A stretch of DNA of 64,000 bases, taken from Phycisphaerales bacterium (GTDB lineage: Bacteria > Planctomycetota > Phycisphaerae > Phycisphaerales > UBA1924). Shown here one piece after another: positions 8,385 to 16,931 of this stretch. The stretch's first letter is position 1; every line of letters begins with the position of its first letter. The stretch covers positions 1 to 64,000 of the forward strand of contig JADLFW010000009.1 of the NCBI GenBank assembly GCA_020849615.1, read 5' to 3'. The translations under genes were made by a program, and so were the position numbers. A model generated the notes under the pieces. The model was given only the letters and a program-made list of their open reading frames with translations. It did no database searches and was not told the origin of the DNA.

Positions 8385-8921
8385 ATGACGGCATTCAGCG
8401 AGTGTCTGGCGTCGGCGGGGCGGTTCGGCCGGGGGTACGCGAAGATCCTGCTGGCGGGGATCGAGCCGGGGCGGTTTGCGCGCAAGCCGAGGTTCGAGAC
8501 ATCGGCGGGTGTGAAGGTCGTGGATACGAATCATCCGGCGTTCATCTTCGGGCACCTGTCGCTGTACCCGGCCCGGCTGTTCACGCTGCTGGGAGCGGAT
8601 GCGAAGTCGGTGGAGGCGCCGGCGGCGTGGGGGGACCTGTTCAAGGCGGGGGCGGCGTGCCGGGATGATGTGGACGGGACGATTTACCCGGCGATGGAGG
8701 CGATCACGACGCGGTTCTTCAGCGCGTACGAGGCGGCGGTCGAGCATGTGAAGTCGGTGCCGGATGATGTGCTGGCGCGGGTGAATCCCAACGAGCAGGC
8801 GCGGGACCGCTTTCCGACGATCGGGGTGCTGGTGAACTTCTACCTCAACGGGCACGTGATGATGCACATGGGGCAGGTGAGCGCGTGGCGGCGGTGCGTG
8901 GGGCTGCCATCGGCGATGTGA
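8385..8921 (+). CDS. DinB-like four-helix protein
   Basis: A 178-residue protein with the DinB/YfiT-like pattern: an N-terminal His in FIFGHLSLYPARLF and a C-terminal GHVMMHMGQVSAWRR with two His, the typical triad of a metal-binding four-helix bundle. Members include thiol-dependent enzymes and many of unknown function. The start ATG at 8385 has GGAG about ten bases upstream. It follows the E1-like gene by 39 bases on the same strand and may be co-transcribed. Confidence 0.75.
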   Translation: MTAFSECLASAGRFGRGYAKILLAGIEPGRFARKPRFETSAGVKVVDTNHPAFIFGHLSLYPARLFTLLGADAKSVEAPAAWGDLFKAGAACRDDVDGTIYPAMEAITTRFFSAYEAAVEHVKSVPDDVLARVNPNEQARDRFPTIGVLVNFYLNGHVMMHMGQVSAWRRCVGLPSAM

Positions 8922-8951
8922 GCGCGGGGCGGGACGCGGCGGCGGGCCTGA

Positions 8952-9656
8952 TCAGGGACGGATGAACGGGTTGGACTGCTTCTCGCGGCCGATGGTGGAA
9001 GCCGGGCCGTGGCCCGGATGGATGATGGTGTCATCGGGCAGGGTGTAGAGCTTGCGGCGGATGGAATCCTGGAGCTGCTCGAAGCTGCCGCCGGGGAAGT
9101 CGGTGCGGCCGATGGAACCGGCGAAGAGGGCATCGCCGACCAGGGCCAGGCCCGGCCCGGCGCCGGGCGGGGGCGCCCAATACAGCGTAATTCCCCCGGG
9201 CGAATGGCCGGGGGTGTGGCGGATTTCCCAGGAAGCGCCATCGAGGTCGAGGCGGTCGCCATCTCGCAGGGTCTTATCGGGCGGGGCGAGGGAGATCGGG
9301 GCGCCGAGGTAGACGCTGAGGTTGAGGCGCGGATCGGCGAGCCAGTCGCGTTCGGCCTCGTGGATGAGCACGGGGAGCCCCGGGAAGGCCTCCAGAACCT
9401 CGGGGATTCCGGCGATGTGGTCGGGGTGGGCGTGGGTCAGGATCAGGGCGGAGGGCTTGAGGCCCGCGGAGTGGATGTGGGCTATGAGTTCTGATGGTTC
9501 GTAGCCCGCATCGATGATCCAGCAGGTTCCTGCACGCGGGCTGACCACGTAACAGTTCGTTTCGTAGGGTCCCAGCGAAAATCCTTGGATCACGGGCCGG
9601 GCCGGATCGCGGCCGGGGGTTTCGGAGAGGCCGGTGCAACGCGTGGAGGGCGACAT
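8952..9656 (-). CDS. Metallo-beta-lactamase-fold hydrolase (glyoxalase II-like)
   Basis: A 234-residue MBL-fold protein. The metal motif THAHPDH is near residue 74, then HTPGHSPGGI, GDALFAGSIGRTDFPGG and the closing HPGHGPAS: the complete set of His/Asp ligands for two metals. The GRTDFPGG stretch is shared with the YcbL/GloB branch, which cleaves hydroxyacylglutathione or related thioesters. Whether glutathione is the thiol here is unknown. It is convergent with the DinB-like gene. The start is the ATG at 9656. Confidence 0.88.
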   Translation of the reverse strand: MSPSTRCTGLSETPGRDPARPVIQGFSLGPYETNCYVVSPRAGTCWIIDAGYEPSELIAHIHSAGLKPSALILTHAHPDHIAGIPEVLEAFPGLPVLIHEAERDWLADPRLNLSVYLGAPISLAPPDKTLRDGDRLDLDGASWEIRHTPGHSPGGITLYWAPPPGAGPGLALVGDALFAGSIGRTDFPGGSFEQLQDSIRRKLYTLPDDTIIHPGHGPASTIGREKQSNPFIRP

Positions 9657-9794
9657 GGGTTGATTTTAGATAGACTTACGGTGTCTGTACCCCGGGGCCC
9701 AGGAGCGTCGATGGGGCTCGGGGGATTTGGGGCGTGCCGGGCCGCCGGGAAGGCGCAGCGCGGCATGATCCCGCAGTGGGTGAAGGAGACCATC

Positions 9795-10817
9795 ATGGCC
9801 GAAGTTCCTTCAGAACCCCGGACGGGCCCGGCCCCGGCCCGGTACTCGGCGCTGCAGTTGATCATCCTGGCGACGTTCATCGCATCGGCGGGCGTGTCGG
9901 CGGGCCTGATCCGGCACGGGATCCGGGAGGCGGCGAATGCGCCGTTCCTGCTGGCGGGGCTGGTGGGCGCGGTGGTGGTGCTGGCGTCAGTGCCATCGCT
10001 GGTGCTGGCGTGGCTGCGATTGGCGCGGATCGACCGGACCACGGGGCAGGATGACCTGGCGAAACTGGGGCAGTCGATCGACCGCTTCTCGGAGATGAGC
10101 GGGCTGTCCGATGATGCGCGGCGGGTGCTGAACCGGCGGCGCGAGCGGGACCTCCTGCGCCGGGCGATCGAAGAGGACATGGCGACGGGCGACTGGGACG
10201 CCGCGATGATCCTGGTGCGCGAGCTGGCGGAGCGGTTCGGGTACCGGGCCGATGCGGAGGAGTTCCGGGCGCGGATCGACACCGCGCGGGCCGAGACGCT
10301 CGAGCGGAAGGTGAAGGATGCGATCAGCCTGCTGGATGGGCTGATCATCCAGCGGCGCTGGGATGTGGCGTACGCGGAGGCGGGGCGGATCTCGCGGCTG
10401 TTCCCGGATTCATCGCGGGTCGAGGGGCTGCGGGCCCGGGTTGACCACGCGCGGGCGAGCTACCGGGGCGACCTCGAGCGGCGGTTCCTGCTGGCATCGC
10501 AGGCGAGCCGCGCCGAGGAGGCGCTGGAGCTGCTGCGGGAGCTGGATGGATACCTGACTCCGGCCGAGGCGGCGCCGTATCAGGAGCTGGCCCGCGGGGT
10601 GATCGGCAAGGCGCGGGACAACCTGGGCGCGCAGTTCAAGCTCGCGGTGCAGGACAAGCGATGGCGGCGGGCGGCGGAGCTGGGCGGGCAGATCATCGAG
10701 CAGTTCCCCAACTCGCGGATGGCCGAGGAGGTGAGGGGGATCATCGATGGCATCCGGGCCCGGGCGGCGCGGCTGGATGAGGGAGAGGCGCCTCTGCCGG
10801 TGCGCGAGCGGGCGTGA
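9795..10817 (+). CDS. Membrane-anchored TPR-like helical repeat protein
   Basis: No named family recognised. Of 340 residues, the first part has two hydrophobic segments (SALQLIILATFIASAGVSAG and FLLAGLVGAVVVLASVPSLV); the remainder is charged and helical, with repeating units of the type WDAAMILVRELAERFGYRAD, WDVAYAEAGRISRLFPDS and WRRAAELGGQIIEQFPNS. Each has the two-helix W-x-x-A pattern of TPR-like repeats, so the soluble part is likely a cytoplasmic protein-binding solenoid. The start is the ATG at 9795, preceded by AAGGAG at 9783-9788. It stands alone, convergent to lspA. Confidence 0.7.
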   Translation: MAEVPSEPRTGPAPARYSALQLIILATFIASAGVSAGLIRHGIREAANAPFLLAGLVGAVVVLASVPSLVLAWLRLARIDRTTGQDDLAKLGQSIDRFSEMSGLSDDARRVLNRRRERDLLRRAIEEDMATGDWDAAMILVRELAERFGYRADAEEFRARIDTARAETLERKVKDAISLLDGLIIQRRWDVAYAEAGRISRLFPDSSRVEGLRARVDHARASYRGDLERRFLLASQASRAEEALELLRELDGYLTPAEAAPYQELARGVIGKARDNLGAQFKLAVQDKRWRRAAELGGQIIEQFPNSRMAEEVRGIIDGIRARAARLDEGEAPLPVRERA

Positions 10818-10850
10818 CCGCGCGTGACCGCGCGGGATCGCGGCGGCGGA

Positions 10851-11570
10851 TCAGCGGGTTGAATCGCCGGGCCGGGCCGCGTTGGGCGGCGCGTGGTGGT
10901 GGCCGCCGTGGCGCCACGTGTGCCACAGCAGCAGCGCGATCCCGATGATCAGGAGCAGGTCGGCGATGTTGGAGACGTAGGGCCAGACTTCGCGTCCGCC
11001 CCATGGCCAGCGCCATCCGCCCGGCAGGTAGACGCCCGGCAGGGGGTGCAGGAAGTCGCGGACACAGCCGTAGACAAGGCGGTCGTAGAGGTTGCCCAGG
11101 CCGCCGGCGAGGAGGAGGCCGAGGCCGATGTGGGCGGCGCGATCGCGCGGGCGGGTCCAGGTGGAGAAGACCCAGAGGGCGAAGGCGACGGCGGCGATGG
11201 TGAAGACGATGAAGAACCAGCGCCGGCCCGCGCCCATGCCGAAGACCGCGCCGGGGTTGAGGACGAGGGTGAGGTCGAGGAGGCGGGGGGCGATGACGAC
11301 GGGTTCGTGGGGCGGGATGAGCGAACCCAGGTGCGTGGCGCGGAGGACCTGATCGCGGGAGACCTCGACGGGGATGTGGGCGATGTGGCGGAAGGCCAGG
11401 TGCTTGCTGGCGAGGTCGGCGGCCAGGCCCAGCACGGTGACGATGATGAGGAGGAGCCAGGCGGAAGGGCAGCGCCAGGTGGGAGCGTGCTTCGCCGGCC
11501 CGGCTGCGGGGGGAGCGCTGACGGGTGTGGGATCTGAGGCGGGGGCGTGGGGATTATGGGGCACGGTCAC
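10851..11570 (-). CDS. lspA: Lipoprotein signal peptidase (signal peptidase II)
   Basis: Inner-membrane aspartyl protease that removes the signal peptide from diacylated prolipoproteins. The usual four membrane segments are visible. NPGAVFGMG, GGLGNLYDRLVYGCVRDF and SNIADLLLIIG contain the conserved Asn and two catalytic Asp residues (in CVRDF and NIAD). It is longer than typical (239 against about 160 residues) because of a polar N-terminal leader and a loop before the last helix. The GTG at 11570 overlaps the TGA of the DksA-like gene by four bases, a translational-coupling arrangement; a GTG at 11564 is also possible. Confidence 0.92.
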   Translation of the reverse strand: MTVPHNPHAPASDPTPVSAPPAAGPAKHAPTWRCPSAWLLLIIVTVLGLAADLASKHLAFRHIAHIPVEVSRDQVLRATHLGSLIPPHEPVVIAPRLLDLTLVLNPGAVFGMGAGRRWFFIVFTIAAVAFALWVFSTWTRPRDRAAHIGLGLLLAGGLGNLYDRLVYGCVRDFLHPLPGVYLPGGWRWPWGGREVWPYVSNIADLLLIIGIALLLWHTWRHGGHHHAPPNAARPGDSTR

Positions 11571-12583
11571 GCCCGCATCGATCGGCGTTCGAGTTCGCGG
11601 GCCGCCTCGATGGAGTAGCGGGCCCACGGCAGTTCTTCGAGGCGTTCGGCCTTGATGGGCTTGCCGGTCAGCTCGCAGATGCCGTAGGTGCCATCGTCGA
11701 TGCGCTTGATGGCGTCATCGATCTCCTTGATGAGCTTGCGGTCGGCGGCGGCGAGGTCGAGCGAGAGGGCCTGCTCGTAGGCTTCGGAGCCCTGCTCGGC
11801 GATGTGCTGGGGGAGGTTGGAGAGTGAGCCGCTCTCGCCCTTGAGCGCTTCGCTTTCCATCATGGAGACATCGCCGATGAGCTCGGCCCGCTTGCGGAAG
11901 AGGATGGTGCGGAACTTGAGGAGGTCCTTCTTCGCGAAGGGGGACTTGATGGCGGAGCGGGGCTTGTCGCCATCGTCGAGCTGGGAGCCCAGCGGCACCA
12001 GCGGTTTGGCGTTGGGCCCGGAGGGGATCAGCGGCTTGCGGGCGGGCCCGCCGGCGCTGAAGAGCTGGCCCATGCCGGGGGGGACGACACTGGTGGGCTT
12101 GGGCTTGGGCTTCTTGGCGGGCTTGGGCGTAACGATCGTGATGCCCTTGCGTGCGACCTTCTTGGGATCGACGGCGGGGGCCGGGGAGGCGGCGGGCTTG
12201 GAGGCGGAGTGCGACTTGGCGACCGGCGCGGGCTTGGAGCCCGATACCGGCCTGGTCATGGCGGCGGGCTTCGACGGGCCCGGCTTGGCGGGTGTCGCGG
12301 GTGTACCGGGCTTGGCGTTGACCTTGCCGGCCGGGGCGTGCTTGGCCTTGCCGTTCATCTGGGGGGCCGCGGGGCGGGGGGGGGCCGCGGCCCGGGCGGC
12401 GGGCTGGGGCTTGGCAGATGGGCCCTTGACGGGACCGTTCCTGGAAGCAGAGGGCTTGGCGGGCGACGGCTTGGAAGTCTTGGTCCTGGGCGAACTTACA
12501 GCGGGCTTCGCGGGGGCCTTGGAAGGCCCGCGAACGGCTCCGGCGCTACCAGTTCGGCGGGCTGGACCCGCTTTTTTTGCCAC
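11567..12583 (-). CDS. DksA/TraR-type protein with Lys/Ala/Pro-rich N-terminal region
   Basis: The last 115 residues form a DksA/TraR coiled-coil and zinc-finger-like module: a helix with FRTILFRKRAELIGDV, a second with AAADRKLIKEIDDAIKRIDD, then YGICELTGKPIKAERLEELPW. Only one of the four expected zinc Cys remains, so metal binding is doubtful. The first 200 residues are low-complexity, rich in Lys, Ala and Pro, resembling histone-H1-like tails, possibly nucleic-acid binding. The GTG start at 12583 (VAKKAGPARR) is chosen because an upstream in-frame ATG at 12715 adds unrelated sequence. It lies between accA and lspA on the same strand. Confidence 0.75.
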   Translation of the reverse strand: MAKKAGPARRTGSAGAVRGPSKAPAKPAVSSPRTKTSKPSPAKPSASRNGPVKGPSAKPQPAARAAAPPRPAAPQMNGKAKHAPAGKVNAKPGTPATPAKPGPSKPAAMTRPVSGSKPAPVAKSHSASKPAASPAPAVDPKKVARKGITIVTPKPAKKPKPKPTSVVPPGMGQLFSAGGPARKPLIPSGPNAKPLVPLGSQLDDGDKPRSAIKSPFAKKDLLKFRTILFRKRAELIGDVSMMESEALKGESGSLSNLPQHIAEQGSEAYEQALSLDLAAADRKLIKEIDDAIKRIDDGTYGICELTGKPIKAERLEELPWARYSIEAARELERRSMRA

Positions 12584-12737
12584 GCGACCGTTCCCGAAGA
12601 CTTGGGTTTGATGTTGGCGAAAACCCGGTGACGCACGATCGGGTTCTGGAGGGTGCGAACGGTATTCACGGGGTCCGGGAATGTCAAAGGAACCGCCGGG
12701 TGGGCGGATATCCACCAGTTCGGGTGGAGATCAAGAC

Positions 12738-13790
12738 TCAGCCTCCGGCGATGGTCTGGGCGAGGCCATCGGGGCTGGCCTGTTCGGCGTACGAGCCCAT
12801 GCGGCGGAATCGTTCGTAGCGGGCGTCCAGGAGGCGGTCGAGGGGGATGGTCTTGAGGTCCTGAAGCCGGGCCACGATCCAGCGCTGGAGGTGGTCTGCG
12901 GCGGCGCGGGGGTCGCGGTGGGCTGCGCCGAGGGGTTCGGGGATCACCTCATCGATGATCCCGAGTTCCAGGTTGTCGCGGGCGGTGAGCTTGAGGGCGC
13001 GGGCCGCGGCGGCGTTGGTCTGCTCGTTGGCTTCCTTCCACAGGATCGCCGCGCAGCCCTCGGGGCTGATGACCGAGTACCAGGCGTGCTGGAGCATGGC
13101 GACCCTGTCGGCGACGGCGATGCCGAGGGCGCCGCCGGAGCCGCCCTCGCCGATGACGATGCTGACGATTGGCGTGCGGAGGCGGCTCATCTCGAGCATG
13201 TTGACGGCGATGGCCTCGGCCTGGCCGCGTTGCTCAGCGCCAAGGCCCGGGTAGGCGCCGGGCGTGTCCACGAGCGTCACGACGGGGACGCCGAACTTCT
13301 CGGCGAGCTTCATCTTGGCGAGTGCCTTGCGGTAGCCCTCGGGGTGGGCGCAGCCGAAGTGGCAGGCGATCTTCTCCTGCGTCTCCTTGCCCTTCTGGTG
13401 GCCGACGATGAGGCATTTGACGGGCCCGATGCGGCCGAAGCCGGTGACGATGGCGGGGTCATCGCCGTAGCGGCGGTCGCCGTGGAGCTCGGCGAAGTCG
13501 CGGCAGATGAGGTTGAGGTACTCGCGGGTCTGCGGGCGGTTGGGGTGGCGGGCGACGCGGACGGTCTCCCACGGCCCGAGCTGGGTGTAGAGTTCGGCGA
13601 GGGACTCGGTGTGCCGGCGGCGGAGGTCATCGAGCTCGGCCTGGATGGTCATGACGGCGGGGGAGATTGAGCCGGGGGCGGCGGAGGCGGCGGCCGCCAT
13701 CTCTTCCTTCAAGCGGATTTCGGCGGCGTCGATCATCTGCTCGAGTTCGGTGAGCGGCTTCTCGAAATCGAGCTGGTAGAAGCGTGACAT
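12738..13790 (-). CDS. accA: Acetyl-CoA carboxylase carboxyltransferase alpha subunit
   Basis: Alpha half of the carboxyltransferase that moves CO2 from biotin to acetyl-CoA, the first step of fatty acid synthesis. The 350-residue product has the N-terminal helical pair (FEKPLTELEQMI), GDRRYGDDPAIVTGF, GHQKGKET, HPEGYRKALAKMKLAEKFG, TLVDTPGAYPG and IGEGGSGGALGIAVADRV, the crotonase-fold oxyanion and CoA elements. Length and order match bacterial AccA. The start is the ATG at 13790. accD is not in the window. The DksA-like gene follows after about 150 bases. Confidence 0.96.
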   Translation of the reverse strand: MSRFYQLDFEKPLTELEQMIDAAEIRLKEEMAAAASAAPGSISPAVMTIQAELDDLRRRHTESLAELYTQLGPWETVRVARHPNRPQTREYLNLICRDFAELHGDRRYGDDPAIVTGFGRIGPVKCLIVGHQKGKETQEKIACHFGCAHPEGYRKALAKMKLAEKFGVPVVTLVDTPGAYPGLGAEQRGQAEAIAVNMLEMSRLRTPIVSIVIGEGGSGGALGIAVADRVAMLQHAWYSVISPEGCAAILWKEANEQTNAAAARALKLTARDNLELGIIDEVIPEPLGAAHRDPRAAADHLQRWIVARLQDLKTIPLDRLLDARYERFRRMGSYAEQASPDGLAQTIAGG

Positions 13791-13834
13791 GACCGCAAGT
13801 TTAGGCCCCGGCCCGGCCTCGGTACGCTGGGGGC

Positions 13835-14677
13835 ATGGACGCACCGGTACTGGCGGTCATCGGCGGTGGGAACATGGCGCACGCGATCCTGGGCCGGGCC
13901 CGGGGCGCGACGCTGCAGGCGGCGCTGGTGGTTGTGGCCGAGCCTGATGTCGGCAAGCACGCGGGCCTTCGTCAGATGGGGGTCGAGGCGGTGCCGACCG
14001 CGGCGGAGGCGATGGCCCGGCTCGCGGGGGCGGAGACGCATCCCGGCGCGGGGCAGATTCTGCTGGCGGTGAAGCCGCAGATGCTGCGGGCGGTTGCGGA
14101 GGAGATCGGCCCGGCGCTGGCCTCGACATCGCGGGTTGTGATTTCGATCCTGGCGGGGGTGCCATCGGCGAGGGTGCGCGAGGTGCTCGGGGGATCGGTG
14201 CGGGTCGTGCGGGCGATGCCCAACCTTGCAGCGCGGATCGGAAGGGGGGCGACCGCGCTGTGCGCGGGCGCGGGGGCTGCGCCGGGCGATGAGGAGCTTG
14301 CGGGAAAGCTCTTCGCGGATGTGAGCGGGCTGGTGGTGCGGATTGATGAGGGATTGATGGATGCGTTCACGGCGGTGGCGGGGTCGGGCCCGGCGTACGT
14401 GTTCTACCTGGCGGAGGCGATGGTGAGCGCGGCGGAGTCGCTGGGTTTCGACAATGAGACCGCCATGCGCATGGTCCGCGAGACGATCGCGGGCGCGGGG
14501 GCGCTGCTGGCCGAGTCGGCGGATGGCCCGGCGGAGCTGCGGGCCGCGGTGACGAGCCGCGGGGGGACGACGGCGGCGGCGCTGGCGGTGCTGGATGGCG
14601 CGGGGGTGAGGGTGCAGCTTGAGCGGGCGATCGCGGCGGCGCGGGACCGGGGTGCGGAGCTGGCGAAGCTGGCGTGA
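13835..14677 (+). CDS. proC: Pyrroline-5-carboxylate reductase
   Basis: Last step of proline synthesis: NAD(P)H-dependent reduction of 1-pyrroline-5-carboxylate. The 280 residues start with VIGGGNMAHAIL (dinucleotide-binding glycine motif, residues 8-19), followed by ILAVKPQML, ISILAGV, VRAMPNLAARIG and the family signature AVAGSGPAYVFYLAEAM, then VTSRGGTTAAALAVL near the end. It diverges from accA, with 44 bases between starts. The next gene downstream is on the other strand, seven bases away. Confidence 0.95.
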   Translation: MDAPVLAVIGGGNMAHAILGRARGATLQAALVVVAEPDVGKHAGLRQMGVEAVPTAAEAMARLAGAETHPGAGQILLAVKPQMLRAVAEEIGPALASTSRVVISILAGVPSARVREVLGGSVRVVRAMPNLAARIGRGATALCAGAGAAPGDEELAGKLFADVSGLVVRIDEGLMDAFTAVAGSGPAYVFYLAEAMVSAAESLGFDNETAMRMVRETIAGAGALLAESADGPAELRAAVTSRGGTTAAALAVLDGAGVRVQLERAIAAARDRGAELAKLA

Positions 14678-14684
14678 GGGCGGG

Positions 14685-15848
14685 CTAGAAATCGCGGCGC
14701 ACGAACATGATTGTGCCGAGCGCGAGCACGAAGGCTTCGAAGAGGAGCGAGGTACCAAGGACCCAGAGGACGGAGCGGTCGCGGACGGCGAGTTCTGCGC
14801 GGCGCGCGACCTCGGGATCGCCGAAGTCGGCCCGTTCATCGGCGTTGTCGCGGTCGCGGCGGCGGCCGTCGGGGTTGAAGAGGGCGAGGTCCTCGGCGGT
14901 GAGCAGGTAGCGGTTCAGGAGGCGGATGGTCTCGTCGGTCTTGGGAAGGACGGTCTTGGCGGCGTACATGTAGCCGCTCCAGCGCTGCCAGGTGGCGGCG
15001 GACTGCGCGGCCTTGGCGCGGTCGGCCCGGGCGCCGTGGAGGAGGGCGTTGAAGGCCTCGAGCTCATCGGCGGCGCCGGCGGGGAGGGGCGTGTCGATGC
15101 CGGGGACAGGGGTGCCGTCGGCCCGGGCCTTCTCGATCTGGCGGCGGGCGAGGGTCTCGCCGCGTTCGACGGTGCGGGTGGTGCGTTCGAGGTTGAGGCG
15201 GGTGCGTTCGCGCTGGAGGATGAAGATGCCGTCGGTGGTGTTGACGCCCCAGAAGACGAGCCAGACGAGGATGGTGATGAGCAGCGAGGCGATGGTGGAG
15301 CGGGTGGCGAGGCCCAGGACCGCGCAGACGCTGAAGAGGTAGCTGAAGAACACCAGGACGATGGGAATGGCGAGGAAGAGGCGGAACTCCCAGGATCCGC
15401 CGCGGATGCCGATGACGAGGAAGCAGGCGGTCGTGAAGACGGCGACCTGGAGGCCGACGAAGAGCAGGCCGGTGATGAACTTGGTGAGGAAGAGCCGGGC
15501 CCGGCCGATGGGCTTGGAGAGGGTGAGCTCGATGGCGCCGCCGGCGATGAAGTCGGGGATGATGCTGGCGGTGGAGATGAGGGCGAGGATGGTGGCGGCC
15601 CAGGTGAGCCAGATGGGGATGCCGATATTGGCGAACATGAACTTGTAGAGCTTGTCGGCGGGGATGGTCTTGGTGTTGAGGAGGGGGAGGTCGAAGGTCC
15701 ACCAGAGGAAGGTGAGGCCGCGGTCGTTGAGGCCGAACATGGCGTAGACGGCGACCACGATGAGGGAGATGAACATCGTGATCCAGAAGAGCTTCTTGGC
15801 GTTGAGCTCGCGGTAGGCATCGAGGAAGAGGGCGAGGGTCTGTCTCAT
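14685..15848 (-). CDS. ABC-2 type transporter permease
   Basis: Membrane subunit of an ABC exporter, 387 residues. The N-terminal LFLDAYRELNAKKLFWITMF is a typical cytoplasmic entry helix; at least six hydrophobic segments follow, including FITGLLFVGLQVAVFTTACF. A long polar loop (about residues 215-340, rich in Arg and Ala) lies before the last membrane helix and the closing GTIMFVRRDF. The ATG at 15848 overlaps the stop of the ATPase gene by four bases (ATGA), so the pair is coupled. The cargo is unknown; a role like the NosY/gliding-type exporters is only one option. Confidence 0.85.
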   Translation of the reverse strand: MRQTLALFLDAYRELNAKKLFWITMFISLIVVAVYAMFGLNDRGLTFLWWTFDLPLLNTKTIPADKLYKFMFANIGIPIWLTWAATILALISTASIIPDFIAGGAIELTLSKPIGRARLFLTKFITGLLFVGLQVAVFTTACFLVIGIRGGSWEFRLFLAIPIVLVFFSYLFSVCAVLGLATRSTIASLLITILVWLVFWGVNTTDGIFILQRERTRLNLERTTRTVERGETLARRQIEKARADGTPVPGIDTPLPAGAADELEAFNALLHGARADRAKAAQSAATWQRWSGYMYAAKTVLPKTDETIRLLNRYLLTAEDLALFNPDGRRRDRDNADERADFGDPEVARRAELAVRDRSVLWVLGTSLLFEAFVLALGTIMFVRRDF

Positions 15849-16876
15849 CGGCCCGGCTCCTTGCGGGCGGGCTTCTTGTCGCTGGCCGCCCCGGGGGTGA
15901 GGATCTCGCCGGTGGTGGGGTCGGTGACGGCCTGCATGAAGAGGTCCTCGAGGGACGGGCGGTGGGGGCGGACGGACTTGAGCACCGCGCCGGCGCGGCG
16001 GAGGTCATCGAGGACGGGCTGGATGGCGTGAGGATCGGTGGTGCCGATGCGGAGCACGGGGCCTTCGATTTCGGCGGCGAGTCCGGCGGCCTGGATTGCG
16101 GGGAGCAGGGGGCGGTAGGTGTCCTCGGGCCCGGCACCGGGGGCGGGGGCGGGGGCGGGGGCGATCTCGATCTCGTAGCGCTGGCGGCCCTTGGTGAGTT
16201 CATCGAGGGTGCCCTGGCTGGAAACGAGGCCCTGGACGAGGATGGCGACGCGGTCGCAGACCATCTCGAGTTCGCTGAGGAGGTGGGAGTTGAGGAAGAC
16301 GGTCTTGCCGCGGTCCTTGATGTGCTGGAGGATGTTGCGGATGTCGCGGCGGCCGACGGGATCGACGCCGTCGGTGGGTTCATCGAGGACGATGAGGTCG
16401 GGATCGTTCATGAGGGCCTGGGCGATGCCGAGGCGCTGGCGCATGCCCTTGGAGTAGCTGCGGATCCGCTTGCCGGACCACTGGGCCATGCCGACGAGCT
16501 CGAGGAGCTCGGCGGATCGCGTGCGGCGGGCGGGGCGCGGGACGTTGGCCATGGCGCCGTAGAAGTCGAGGACCTGGGCGCCGGTGAGGTAGTCGGGGAA
16601 GCGGTGGTGTTCGGGGAGGTAGCCGACGCGGGCGAGGGTGGCCTTGTCGCCCAGGGCGTGGCCCAGCATGGTGCCCTCGGCGCGGGAGGGGCGGATGACG
16701 GTCATGAGGATCTTGACGAGGGTGCTCTTGCCGGCGCCGTTGGGGCCGAGGAGGCCGAAGATCTCGCCGCGGGCGACGCGCATCTGGATGCCGCGGAGGG
16801 CGTGGACCTTTCCGGCGTAGGTCTTGGCGACATCGCGCAGGTCGATGGCGAGGTCGGCCGCACCGGTGAGGCTCAT
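15845..16876 (-). CDS. ABC transporter ATP-binding protein
   Basis: ATPase of the export pair, 343 residues. Walker A GPNGAGKST near residue 44, signature YSKGMRQRLGIAQAL, Walker B LIVLDEPTDGVDP and the H-loop NSHLL are all intact. The region after the ATPase core, with an APAPAPAPG linker, forms the accessory domain common in ABC-2 ATPases. The ATG at 16876 (MSLTGAADLAIDLRDV) is chosen; an open frame runs far upstream only because of the high GC content. It is the first gene of a two-gene operon with the permease. Confidence 0.92.
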   Translation of the reverse strand: MSLTGAADLAIDLRDVAKTYAGKVHALRGIQMRVARGEIFGLLGPNGAGKSTLVKILMTVIRPSRAEGTMLGHALGDKATLARVGYLPEHHRFPDYLTGAQVLDFYGAMANVPRPARRTRSAELLELVGMAQWSGKRIRSYSKGMRQRLGIAQALMNDPDLIVLDEPTDGVDPVGRRDIRNILQHIKDRGKTVFLNSHLLSELEMVCDRVAILVQGLVSSQGTLDELTKGRQRYEIEIAPAPAPAPGAGPEDTYRPLLPAIQAAGLAAEIEGPVLRIGTTDPHAIQPVLDDLRRAGAVLKSVRPHRPSLEDLFMQAVTDPTTGEILTPGAASDKKPARKEPGR

Positions 16877-16931
16877 CTGGTTGGTTCCCCCGCGTGGCCC
16901 GGGCGTGCCCGGCCGGGTGTGTGGAAGTGCG

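Noticed and set aside
12584-12715. ATG start at 12715 for the DksA-like gene
   Set aside because: The added 44 residues have no similarity to the basic N-terminal region and the GTG at 12583 gives a better reading; kept only as an alternative.
14619-16031. Long open frame on the plus strand, Glu/Gly/Asp-rich
   Set aside because: It lies opposite the ABC-2 permease and ATPase genes, has low-complexity composition typical of antisense frames in high-GC DNA, and shows no family motif.
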